64,000 nt of DNA from JAFAMS01 sp963715815 (lineage in GTDB: Bacteria > Vulcanimicrobiota > Vulcanimicrobiia > Vulcanimicrobiales > Vulcanimicrobiaceae), in assembly GCA_963715815.1 (NCBI GenBank), contig OY970278.1, forward strand, positions 682,001-746,000. The letters run 5' to 3'. The notes under the pieces are model-generated. The model was not told the DNA's origin. It saw only the letters and a program-made list of their open reading frames with translations, and ran no database searches. Within the stretch, counting starts at the first letter, position 1; each line of letters begins with the position of its first letter. The translations under genes were made by a program, and so were the position numbers. Shown here one piece after another: positions 54,110-63,069 of the stretch.

Positions 54110-54926
54110 ATGGGAGCTCAAAGCGGGCCAATTTATCGCCATTCTATTGCCGCGCGCGCGACGCATTGGCTGTGGTTTGTCGCGATTCTCGTCTTGGTGA
54201 CGAGCGGCTTGCAGATTTTCAATGCCGCGCCGTACTTGGATGCGTCGGATAAGAGCAATCCGGCACGACGCGTCCTGTCGTTTGACGCGCAGCAAGGTCC
54301 GAACGGAATGATCGGCATCACGACGATCTTCGGACATCAATTTCGAGACGACCGGATTGCTCGGCTACACCGACGATGGCATGGGCCAACAAGAAGAACG
54401 CGCCTTTCCCGGTTGGATCACGCTTCCGAATTATCAAGATCTCGCGGACGGACGCCGCTGGCATCTCTTCTTTGCGTGGATGCTCGTCATTGCGTGGTCG
54501 ACCTACGTGATCTCGGCAGCGATCCGCGGCGATCTCAAAGACTTGATCGCGCGACCGTCAGATTTCCAAAAGGCGCTGCCGATGCAGCTCTATTATCTCA
54601 AATTGCGGCGCGATCCACCCGAGCACGGTAAGTACAATCCGCTGCAGAAGATCACGTACACGCTCGTGCTCTTCGTGCTAGTTCCGCTTATCATCTTAAC
54701 GGGAATGGCGCTCTCGCCGGGCATCGATGCGATCGCGCAACCGCTCACTGCAGTCTTCGGCGGCCGTCAGTTCGCGCGACTATGGCACTTTACGTTCATG
54801 GCGCTGCTGATACTGTACTTCGGCGTCCACATGTTCTTCGTGATCACGACGCGGCCGATCGAGAATCTCAAGTCGATGATCACCGGCTGGTATCGCCTCG
54901 GCAAGCACGACGGAGTCGGGCCGTGA
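54110..54926 (+). CDS. Di-heme cytochrome b (b561/formate-dehydrogenase gamma type; one frame break)
   Basis: About 271 residues. Heme-ligand histidine near the N-terminus in YRHSIAARATHWLWFVAILV; later TM helices contain WHLFFAWMLVIAWSTYVISA, ITYTLVLFVLVPLIILTGMA and RLWHFTFMALLILYFGVHMF. The frame breaks near 54343 (one extra T after GHQF) and resumes ETTGLLGYTDDG. The stop overlaps the next gene (GTGA). It would carry electrons between the quinone pool and the periplasmic Mo enzyme encoded next. Confidence 0.88.
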
Positions 54927-55659
54927 AGCGCGGTCTGTTTCTCGCGTCGCTCGGGCTCACCGGTTGCGGCTATCATCTCGGCAACAAGCTTAACGAAACG
55001 ACCTGGATTCACAACGCGCTCGGCGTCGTCCAGCCGCTCGATCATCGCATCATCGGCACGCGCGGCATGGCTCGGATCTACACGGATGCAGCGATCGATC
55101 GCGATTTCCGGACGAACGGTTTTAATCCGCCGAGTACGGCGGAGTACACGCGCTGGGCCGCCGACGATTTTCAGCGGCTACAAGCTGATCGTCAACGGTA
55201 TGGTCGACCGGCCGCAGGCATATACGCTCGCCGAGCTGCGCGCGATGCCGCAGCTCACGCAAACCACGCGTCACGATTGTGTCGAGGGATGGAGTGCGAT
55301 CGGAAAATGGTCGGGGCCGCGTCTCGGTGACGCGATCGCGATGGCGATGCCGCAGCATGGAGCGCGTTACGCCGTGTTCCATTGCATGGACACGACCGAC
55401 GACATGTCGCTCTACTACGAGAGCCTCGATCTGCACGAAGCCGCGCATCCGCAAACGGTGCTTGCGCTCAAACTCAACGACGCGCAGCTCGATCCGGCAC
55501 ATGGTGCGCCGGTACGTCTGCGCGTCCCAACGCAGCTCGGTTACAAGAGTGCGAAATGGGTGCGCCGCATCGAGCTGGTCGCGTCGTTCTCCACGAATCG
55601 GCGAAGGCAAAGGCGGATATTGGGAGGATAACGGCTACGAATGGTACGCCGGGATTTGA
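54923..55659 (+). CDS. Molybdopterin-dependent oxidoreductase, YedY/sulfite-oxidase family, lipoprotein (two frame breaks)
   Basis: About 244 residues from GTG 54923. The N-terminus FLASLGLTGCGYHLGNKLNE has a lipobox-like LTGC. The Mo-binding Cys is in TRHDCVEGWSAIGKWSGPRL; the family ends with APVRLRVPTQLGYKSAKWVR. An extra T near 55172 separates RWAADDF from SGYKLIVNGMVDRPQAYTLA; an extra A near 55598 hides the true end IGEGKGGYWEDNGYEWYAGI. The substrate (sulfite, methionine sulfoxide or other) is unclear. Coupled to cytochrome b. Confidence 0.87.
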
Positions 55660-56039
55660 CGACGCTCTTTCGCGTGAGCATCGAAGTCGCCGGTATCGAC
55701 GAAGCGACCGCGTTTTACTCGAAGCTCCTCGACATGCCGGGGAAACGCCATCCCGGCGCGCGCCACTATTTCGACTGCGGCGGCGTGATCGTTTCGGTGC
55801 TCGACGTCGCAGCGGGCGGTGAAAAACCTCAGCCGTGTCCGACCGTATATTTTGCCGTCGACGATATCGAAGGCGCGTACGCACGCGCAAAGAGCCTCAA
55901 TGCTCTTTCCTCATTTATGGTGCACGGCGAACCTGCGAGCGACGTTCTCGAGCGTCCCTGGGGCGAGCGATCGTTTTATGTGACCGACCCTTGGGGCAAC
56001 GAGCTTTGCTTCGTCGAGCAAGGCACGCTCTACACTTAG
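55641..56039 (+). CDS. VOC-family protein
   Basis: 132 residues, frame intact, overlapping the Mo-enzyme end by 19 bases. A single VOC domain: LTTLFRVSIEVAGIDEATAF, YSKLLDMPGKRHPGARHYFD, CPTVYFAVDDIEGAYARAKS and ERPWGERSFYVTDPWGNELC. The PWGERSFYV and GNELCFVE ending is like lactoylglutathione-lyase or antibiotic-binding relatives. Activity unknown. Its end overlaps the convergent PhnD-like gene by four bases. Confidence 0.88.
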   Translation: MVRRDLTTLFRVSIEVAGIDEATAFYSKLLDMPGKRHPGARHYFDCGGVIVSVLDVAAGGEKPQPCPTVYFAVDDIEGAYARAKSLNALSSFMVHGEPASDVLERPWGERSFYVTDPWGNELCFVEQGTLYT

Positions 56040-56883
56040 AGGAGTACGGGGTACCCGAGGCGTTCGGCTTCGCGCTCGTATTCAAGGACGATCGCGTAGG
56101 CTGACTCATCCGCGATCTCGACGGCGCCGAGCAACAGCGGCTCGCAGATCTCGCGATTGTGCGGATCGTGAATCGCGCTTGCCAGCGCTTCGCGTAAGAC
56201 GCGAAAGAGATTCTCCGTCGACGCGCGCGGAGGTTGCAAACGGCGGCGCCGGCGATACGGGAGTCTCGGCGAGAATGCGAATGCTCGCTCGATCGCTGAG
56301 GGCCGGTATCGCTGTAGCAGCGCCAACGTGACGCAGTCGACGGCCGCCGCGTCCGCTTCGCCTGCTGCGACAAGCTCGATGCTTGCCGCGTGGCTGCCGC
56401 TCACGATACGGTCTTCGAAGAACCGGCCATCGCGATTATGCGGTGCGAATAGACGTCGCGGCAGATTCATTCCGGAATTCGAATCCGGTTCATTGATCGC
56501 GAACGTGCCGCCGCGGAGAGATTCGATGTCGCGTACGTTCGAGTTCGCGCGCACGACGATGAAGCTGCGGTGCAGAGGACCATCGCATCCCGGCGCGGTG
56601 TAGCACGGGATCCCAAGCACGTGAAATTGCGAGCGCGACGTCGTGAAGATCGGATAGCCGCAGGTTTGCGTGAAGAGACACTTGCTGTTCCAATCGACGC
56701 CATACGGTACGTCGCGGTCGAGCTGCTTCGGGAACGTCCTCAATCCCGCGTTCGGCGAGCTTCGGCGACAAGCGCAGCCCAAAATGCGTCCGTCGCCTCG
56801 CGGATCTCCGGCAGATCGTACCACGGCATGCTTGCAAAGAGCTGTTGCGGTACCGACCATGTCTTTTCCGGAGCGAGTGTCAC
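56036..56883 (-). CDS. PhnD-like phosphate/phosphonate-type binding protein (several frame breaks)
   Basis: About 280 residues from GTG 56883 (VTLAPEKTWSVPQQLFASMP). PWYDLPEIREATDAFWAALV and, after two breaks near 56770 and 56735, KQLDRDVPYGVDWNSKCLFT; QTCGYPIFTT; RSFIVVRANSNVRDIESLRG; FAINEPDSNSGMNL; ADAAAVDCVTLALLQRYRPS. Near 56300 and 56180 the frame again departs and returns (ILAETPVSPAPPFATSARVD). This is the PhnD/SsuA-type periplasmic binding fold, but without a clear signal peptide. No ABC partner is adjacent. Confidence 0.75.
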
Positions 56884-56895
56884 GGGCGCCGCCTT

Positions 56896-57406
56896 CTACA
56901 TTAGGGACGCGATCGCTTTGTCGACGATCGGCGTCTTGCGAGTCGCCGACGATCGTCGTATGCAGCCTGCCGTTGCGGCCGAAAATCATTTGCGTCGGCC
57001 AGTACTCGACGCCGTAAGTGTTCCAGAGCTTCGAGCTATTGTCGATCGCGACCGGCCATGTGATTCCCAGACGCTTCAGGTTCGCGACGACGTTTGCACG
57101 GTCGCGCTCGTAGGGCGTCTCGGGCGTGTGCACGCCGATGATGACGAGATCGGAACTGGGCTTCGTGCGATGGAGCGAACGCAGATTGGGCGTGACGTTC
57201 GCACAATTCCAGCACGCGAACGTGAAGACGTCGACGAGCACGACACGACCTTGCAGCGACTCCGCGGTCGGCCGCACGTCGAGCCAATCAGCGTACGCGA
57301 GAAGAGGATCGAGCGTTCGCGCGGCCGCGCTTGCGCGCATCGGCTGCCCGAACGCGAAGGCGCCGGTCATGCACGCGGCTGCCGCCAGAATATCGCGTCG
57401 CGTCAT
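56896..57406 (-). CDS. Thioredoxin-like (TlpA/DipZ-type) protein, exported (one frame break)
   Basis: About 169 residues from ATG 57406. Tat-like signal TRRDILAAAACMTGAFAFG. Thioredoxin fold: VVLVDVFTFACWNCANVTPN with redox CWNC, VIIGVHTPETPYERDRANVV and GVEYWPTQMIFGRNGRLHTT. An extra base near 56940 masks the proper end TPIVDKAIASLM (stop 56896) and makes the frame run on into the next gene. The ATG shares a base with the Crp stop (TAATG). Probably a periplasmic thiol-disulfide or peroxiredoxin-type protein. Confidence 0.85.
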
Positions 57407-58088
57407 TAGCGTTTCTCTCGGCTGAGCGTAAACGTGCCGTGATCGCTGCGTAGCCGTCCGTCGCGCGCCAGGTTCGCAAGTTCGACCGTCACAGTCTCAC
57501 GCGTACTGCCGATCAGCGATGCGATGTCGGCATGCGTCAGGCTCACGTCGATGCGCGTCCCTTCCGGTCGGTTTCGACGCCGTGCTCGGCGGCAAGACGT
57601 TCGAAGAGATTGATCAGCCGGTCAGCAACCTTTGCGTACGCGAGATCTTCGATCGTCGCCGATGCGTCGTCGAGGCGATCGTGCACGATCTTCGCGACGT
57701 TCAGCGCAAGCTCGGGATCGCGCGAGAGTAACTCGAACAGATCGTCCGCGCGCGCCGTGCATACCAGCGCTTCGCCGATCGTCGTTGCAACCGTCGTGCG
57801 CTGACCCTTTGCGAAAAGCGTTTCTTCGCCGAAGATGTCGCCCGCGCCGAGAATCGCGACCGTTATCTCTTTGCCGTCGGGCGTGATCCGTGAGATGCGG
57901 ATGTTGCCGCGCTTGACGAGATAAACGAGCCGCGTCGGATCGCCTTGCTCGAAGATCGCCGTCTTGGCCGGATACAGAACGGTCGTGAAGATGTGCGCCG
58001 TGTCGTCGACGCGGTCACCGACGCCGGAGAACAGGCGGTTGTTCTTGAGATAGAAGACTTTGTTGTCGGTCGTATTCAGGGCGAACAC
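57406..58088 (-). CDS. Crp/Fnr-family transcriptional regulator (one frame break)
   Basis: About 227 residues from GTG 58088. cNMP-binding domain: FTTVLYPAKTAIFEQGDPTR, VYLVKRGNIRISRITPDGKE, AGDIFGEETLFAKGQR. The break near 57555 needs two bases removed (or one added); beyond it the HTH reads LTHADIASLIGSTRETVTVE with LRSDHGTFTLSREKR at the end. No FNR cysteines are visible, so it is Crp-like and may bind a nucleotide. It starts five bases after the PDZ/GAF receptor gene and is coupled to the redoxin gene. Confidence 0.88.
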
Positions 58089-58092
58089 CTAC

Positions 58093-59940
58093 TCACTCTA
58101 AGGCAGGCGAGCGTGGCGCTTCCGTAAGCGGGCTTACGGCCCCGTTCTTCTCGAGCTCGGTGATTCGGGCGCGCAACCGTTCGTTCTCCGTACGCAGATT
58201 GATGAGCTCTTCGAGATGCTCGGCCAGCTCGCGGGTTCGCAGATTCGAGAAGCCGACGGCGGCGCTGGCTGCCAAGCGTTCGAGCGCGCGTGTCTCATCG
58301 GGATCGATGTCGACGCCACTCATCTCGAGCCCGTAGATTGCGATGAACGGCGAGCCTGCCGTCGACGTCAATTGGAACGGCGACGCGCGGCGCGACCGCC
58401 TTGAGATCCGGCGACCATGGCAGATAGTCGCGCTCCGAAAGAAATTGCGCGATGCCTTGCTGGATGATCCGTTGAAGCGCCGGGTCGTCCTGAGGGATCG
58501 AGGTTGCACTCGGCGGCCAGTGCGTGTCGGCGACGACCGTGAAATGATCGCCGCGCTGCTCGAAAAGGACGGCGCACCGCAGGCTGAGTGCTTGTTGAAC
58601 GGCCGACGTCAGCGCGTATTCGATTCGATCGCGATCCAGCGCGTGCGGGATCTCGCGTGCAAGCACCTCGAGGCTGTCGTGCGCGGACAGCGCGGTCGCG
58701 AAAGAGCACTTTGTCGACGACGGTGCGAACCGCGTCACGAATCTTTCCGAAGAATGTTCCGAAGACAAGCGTAATTGCAATGATGATCGCGTACGCGAGA
58801 TTCGTGTTCATCACGAACCAATAACTGAAGCCCTCTTCGGCGAGTCCGACGATGCCAACGACGGCTGCCATCATTGCCGCATAGACGAGCGCGCGATTGA
58901 CGAGGAAATCGATCCCCATCATGTGATAGCGCGTCGCACCGTAGAAAACGAGCCAGCGCCGGCAGCACCGGCAGTGCTTCCAGCGCAGCATATTCCCAAT
59001 ACTTGAGTGGTCCCGGATAGAAATGTTCTGCCACCAGATAACCGAGGATCGCTACCATGAATGCGCCGACCACTGCACCAACGCGAATCTGGTCCGAGCC
59101 GCGCGAGCGGATCAACGTCACGATGAAGACGAACATCGCGCCGATGTAAATCGTGCTTTGAACGCCGTTGTAGAGTTGTGCTTCGGTGACTGCGGGTCGC
59201 GCAAAGTATGTCGCGCCGACGTCCGCGGTGAGCAAGAGCGCGGCACTCGCGAGCCAGACCATTGCGCCGACGACGTCGACCGGTATGCGCCAGCGCACCG
59301 GAATGTCGCGCGGGAATCCAAGCGCAAACATCAAGAGACCGATCGCCGCGCCCGCAACGAGCACGTCATTGATACCGTCGACGATCATCCGCCATGGATA
59401 GTCGAGCCAAATGCTCGTCATCGCGCTTGGATAGACTTCGCCGCCGATAACGAAATGGAAGAATCCTAGCGAGGCGCGATTGGGCCGAACGATCGCGAGC
59501 AACATGCCGATCAAGATCGTGATGAACGCGACCAGCTCGCGCAGCAAGATGACGCCGCGCGTCGGCGCCCCTTCAGGGACGCCGTTGATCTCGTACGACA
59601 TGCGGACGCCGTCACGCACGACGGTCATGTGCCGCTGCGGATTGTAGGCGCTGTACGTCTTGCCGATCAGTCCGCCTTTGCGGTCCGCTTGCGCGAAATC
59701 ACGTACGTCGACACGATCGCCGGCACGCAAACCGACTTTCGCTGCCGGCGAGCCCGGTATGACCGACGTAATGACGCCGGCGGAATCCGTGTAATACCCG
59801 AAAACGTAAAGCGGCGCAAAGACACGAATCGCGTCCGGCAGCGTGCGTCCGAGCGCGAATGCGCCAAGCACGAATACAAAGACGATGCGCGCAATCTGGG
59901 TGCGCGAGAGGATCGCGTGCCGTTGGGGCGCGCTAAACAT
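58093..59940 (-). CDS. Multi-TM receptor with PDZ, GAF and coiled-coil, no kinase (three frame breaks)
   Basis: About 615 residues. TM1 is near residues 15-35; a periplasmic PDZ domain (GVITSVIPGSPAAKVGLRAG); about seven further TM helices (ELVAFITILIGMLLAIVRPN; VLVAGAAIGLLMFALGFPRD). After extra bases near 58975 and 58700 it continues YGATRYHMMGIDFLVNRALV and a GAF-type domain (SLEVLAREIPHALDRDRIEY; QQALSLRCAVLFEQRGDHF). A third break near 58375 leads to FIAIYGLEMSGVDIDPDETR and a C-terminal coiled coil (LAEHLEELINLRTENERLRA). No histidine-kinase, GGDEF or phosphatase domain follows. Its ATG overlaps the carboxyltransferase stop and the Crp gene follows, suggesting a signalling unit. Confidence 0.78.
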
Positions 59941-61557
59941 TACATCCGGAAGATGCCGAACGTCGTATCGCCGTGCGGACCACGTGAAGCGGCGCGCAAA
60001 CCGATGCCGAGCACACGGCGTGTATCGAGCGGATCGATGATGCCGTCATCCCACAGCCGGGCCGTGGAATAATACGGATTGCCTTCTTGTTCGTATTTCG
60101 CGAGAATCGGAGCCTTGAATTGTTCCTGTTGCTGCGCGCTGAACGCGTTGCCGTTACGCTCGCGATCGGCATCCATGCGCACGGTGAGCAGTGTCGAGGC
60201 GGCTTGCTCGCCACCCATGACGGAGATGCGCGCGTTCGGCCACATCCAAAGCTGGCGAGGCGAATACGCGCGGCCACTCATACCGTAGTTGCCGGCGCCA
60301 AAGCTCCCGCCGATGATCACGGTGAATTTCGGCACTTCGGCGCACGAGACCGCGGTAACCAATTTGGCGCCGTCTTTGGCGATGCCGCCGTTCTCGTATT
60401 CCTTGCCGATCATGAAGCCGCTGATGTTCTGTAAGAAGAGGATCGGCGTGCCGCGCTGGACGCACAGCTCGATGAAGTGCGCGCCCTTGAGCGCGCTCTC
60501 GCTGAACAAGATGCCATTGTTGGCAAGGATGCCGACCGGATGGCCTTCGATTCGTGCGAAGCCACAGACGAGCGTTGTGCCGTAGCGCGACTTGAATTCG
60601 TGGAACGCCGACGCATCGACGAGCCGCGCGATGATTTCGTGGACGTCGTAGCCGATGCGCAAGTCGGGTGGGATGATCCCGTAAATCTCGCGTGGATCGC
60701 GCAGCGGCGGGATCGATTCGGCGATGTCCCACGCCGGCGCCGCCACAGGCCCGAGATGCGCGACGATTTCGCGGACGATCCCGAGCGCATGCTCGTCGTT
60801 TTCGGCGAGATGATCGGCGACGCCCGAGATACGCGTGTGCACGTCCGCGCCGCCGAGCTCTTCGGCCGTTACGATTTCCCCGGTCGCGGCTTTGACGAGC
60901 GGCGGACCGCCTAAGAAGATCGTCCCTGTGCCGCGCACGATCACGGTTTCGTCCGACATCGCCGGGACGTACGCACCGCCCGCGGTGCACGAACCCATAA
61001 CGGCGGCGATCTGCGGAATCTTCTTCGCCGACATGCGCGCTTGATTGTAGAAAATGCGTCCGAAATGTTCGCGATCTGGGAAGACGTCGGCTTGCAGCGG
61101 CAAGAATGCGCCGCCCGAATCGACGAGATAGATACACGGCAGATGATTCTGCTCTGCGATCTCTTGCGCGCGCAGATGCTTCTTGACCGTCATCGGATAG
61201 TAGGTGCCGCCTTTGACGGTGGCGTCGTTCGCGACGATGATGCAGTCGCGTCCGCTGACGGTTCCGATCCCCGTCACCATCCCCGCGCTCGGTGATGCGT
61301 TCTCGTACATCCCGTACGCCGCAAGCGCGGATAGTTCGAGGAACGCGCTCCCAGGATCGATCAGCCGCGCTATGCGTTCGCGCGCAGTCAGCTTGTTGCG
61401 TGAACGATGACGCTCGGTCGCTTCCGGGACCGCCCCCGGCCTGCGCTTCGTCGAGACGCTCGCGCAGCTCGCGCACGAGCGCCTGCATCGTTGCGGCGTT
61501 CTGATCGAAGGAAGGTTCCCGAGGGTCGACGTGGGTCTGCAGAAGACTCATTCTCAT
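59940..61557 (-). CDS. Acyl-CoA carboxylase carboxyltransferase subunit, methylcrotonyl-CoA type (one frame break)
   Basis: About 538 residues from ATG 61557 or 61551 (MSLLQTHVDPREPSFDQNAA). An extra C near 61425 (GGTCCCGGAAG) separates the start from EATERHRSRNKLTARERIAR. Carboxyltransferase motifs: GMVTGIGTVSGRDCIIVAND, KIPQIAAVMGSCTAGGAYVP, NNGILFSESALKGAHFIELC, QRGTPILFLQNISGFMIG, GGSFGAGNYGMSGRAY. The MccB/LiuB pattern pairs with the biotin subunit at 51.4-53.3 kb. It heads the operon with the PDZ/GAF receptor. Confidence 0.93.
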
Positions 61558-61605
61558 CGCTTCTTCAAGCACGAAGGCGCGGCGACCGCTACGCTCTTAG
61601 AGACA

Positions 61606-63060
61606 ATGCTGGCCACCACTTCAAGTAGCTTTCGGCCGGCCGGTACGCTTGATGCGGCGTCGGCCCTCCTTCCTTATCGCGGCGCCTGGGACGCGCGAGG
61701 GGCGGCGCACTTGCTGCGTCGTGCCGGCTTCGGGGGTTCCCCCGCCGAGATGGCCGCCGTTGCCGCGATGTCGATGGACGCCGCGGTCGATCGTCTGATT
61801 CATTTCCCCGACACCTCACAACTTGAAGCGTCGCCTCAGCTCGGCGAGGACACGCCGCGCAAAGAGTTGCGCGCGATGGGGCTTACGGTCGACCAGATCA
61901 AAATGCTCGGCAAAGCGCGCTTCGAGAACGCGGTCGCGCTCATGCAATGGTGGATCGGCCGCATGATCACGACGCCGGCGCCGCTGCAAGAGAAGATGAC
62001 GCTGTTCTGGCACGGTCACTTCACGAGCGCCTATCAAGGCAAGGGCATCACTGCGCAAGACATCCTGACGCAGAATCAGCTCTATCGCAGCTACGCGCTC
62101 GGCAACATTCGCAAGCTGGCGCTCGCGGTCTCGCACGACCCCGCGATGCTCAAGTATCTCGACAATCGCGCCAATCGCGCGCAGCATCCGAATGAGAACT
62201 ATGCGCGCGAGCTCATGGAGCTCTTCACGCTCGGAATCGGAAACTATTCGGAACAGGACGTTCGCGAATCGGCGCGCGCCTTCACCGGCTATACGCTCGA
62301 CGCCGACGATCAATTCGTCTTCAATGCGCGTCAACACGACGACGGATCAAAGACGTTCCTCGGGCAGACGGGCAACTTCACCGGCGACGACATCGTCAAC
62401 ATTATTTTCCAACAACCGGCCGCCGCGCAATTCTTCGCTAAGAAGCTGCTCGAGTTCTATGTCTACAGCGATCCCGAGCCGCAGCTCGTCGACGCGCTCG
62501 CGTGGCAGTTGAAGAAAAATTACTTCGACCTCACGCCGGTCATGTCGGTGCTCTTGCGCAGCAACGTCTTTCACTCGGATCGCGCATATCGTGCGCTCGT
62601 CAAGAGCCCGACCGAATTCGTGGTCGGCAGCTACAAGCTGTTCTCGATGCCGCCGGCGGCGGTCGATCAACCCATTTTGGGCGCGATGAACCGCATGGGT
62701 CAGCGCCTTTTCTATCCGCCGAACGTCAAAGGTTGGGATGGTGGTGCAGCGTGGATCAACAGTGGGACCCTTCTGACACGCGAGAATCTCGCGAGCACGT
62801 TGTGCGCGAACCCGCAGATGATGCAGACGGCGACGTGGCTCACGCAGGGCTCATCGCTGGACCCGAAAGCTCTCTCAGCGCACATCGTAACGCAAGTGCT
62901 ACAAGGCGACATCTCGCCCGCATCGCGCGCACAGCTCGACGCTTATCTCAATGGAGCCGGGACATCGGCAATGGCGATGCTGAGCGGCGAGAACTTTGAA
63001 GAGCGCATTCGCGGCGCAGTGTATCTCGTAATGGCGACGCCCGCGTATCAATTGAGTTAG
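61606..63060 (+). CDS. DUF1800 family protein
   Basis: About 484 residues from ATG 61606. The longer in-frame start at 61531 overlaps the divergent carboxyltransferase start, so I prefer 61606. DUF1800 marks: HLLRRAGFGGSPAEMAAVAA, MTLFWHGHFTSAYQGKGITA, NENYARELMELFTLGIGNYS and GWDGGAAWINSGTLLTRENL. These proteins are usually exported or surface-associated and encoded with DUF1501 partners, as here. Function unknown, possibly calcium-independent surface assembly. Confidence 0.9.
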   Translation: MLATTSSSFRPAGTLDAASALLPYRGAWDARGAAHLLRRAGFGGSPAEMAAVAAMSMDAAVDRLIHFPDTSQLEASPQLGEDTPRKELRAMGLTVDQIKMLGKARFENAVALMQWWIGRMITTPAPLQEKMTLFWHGHFTSAYQGKGITAQDILTQNQLYRSYALGNIRKLALAVSHDPAMLKYLDNRANRAQHPNENYARELMELFTLGIGNYSEQDVRESARAFTGYTLDADDQFVFNARQHDDGSKTFLGQTGNFTGDDIVNIIFQQPAAAQFFAKKLLEFYVYSDPEPQLVDALAWQLKKNYFDLTPVMSVLLRSNVFHSDRAYRALVKSPTEFVVGSYKLFSMPPAAVDQPILGAMNRMGQRLFYPPNVKGWDGGAAWINSGTLLTRENLASTLCANPQMMQTATWLTQGSSLDPKALSAHIVTQVLQGDISPASRAQLDAYLNGAGTSAMAMLSGENFEERIRGAVYLVMATPAYQLS

Positions 63061-63069
63061 GTGGCAAAT

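Noticed and set aside
56036..57406. A 456-residue protein fusing a thioredoxin-like domain to a PhnD-like domain
   Set aside because: The join is out-of-frame filler. One base removed near 56940 gives the redoxin a natural stop at 56896, and a GTG at 56883 starts the binding protein.
13100..61430. Programmed +1 frameshifting as a general mechanism in this organism
   Set aside because: Break contexts share no slippery codon or stimulatory structure, they cluster in some kilobases and are absent from others, and they occur at random points in genes. Sequence error explains them more simply.
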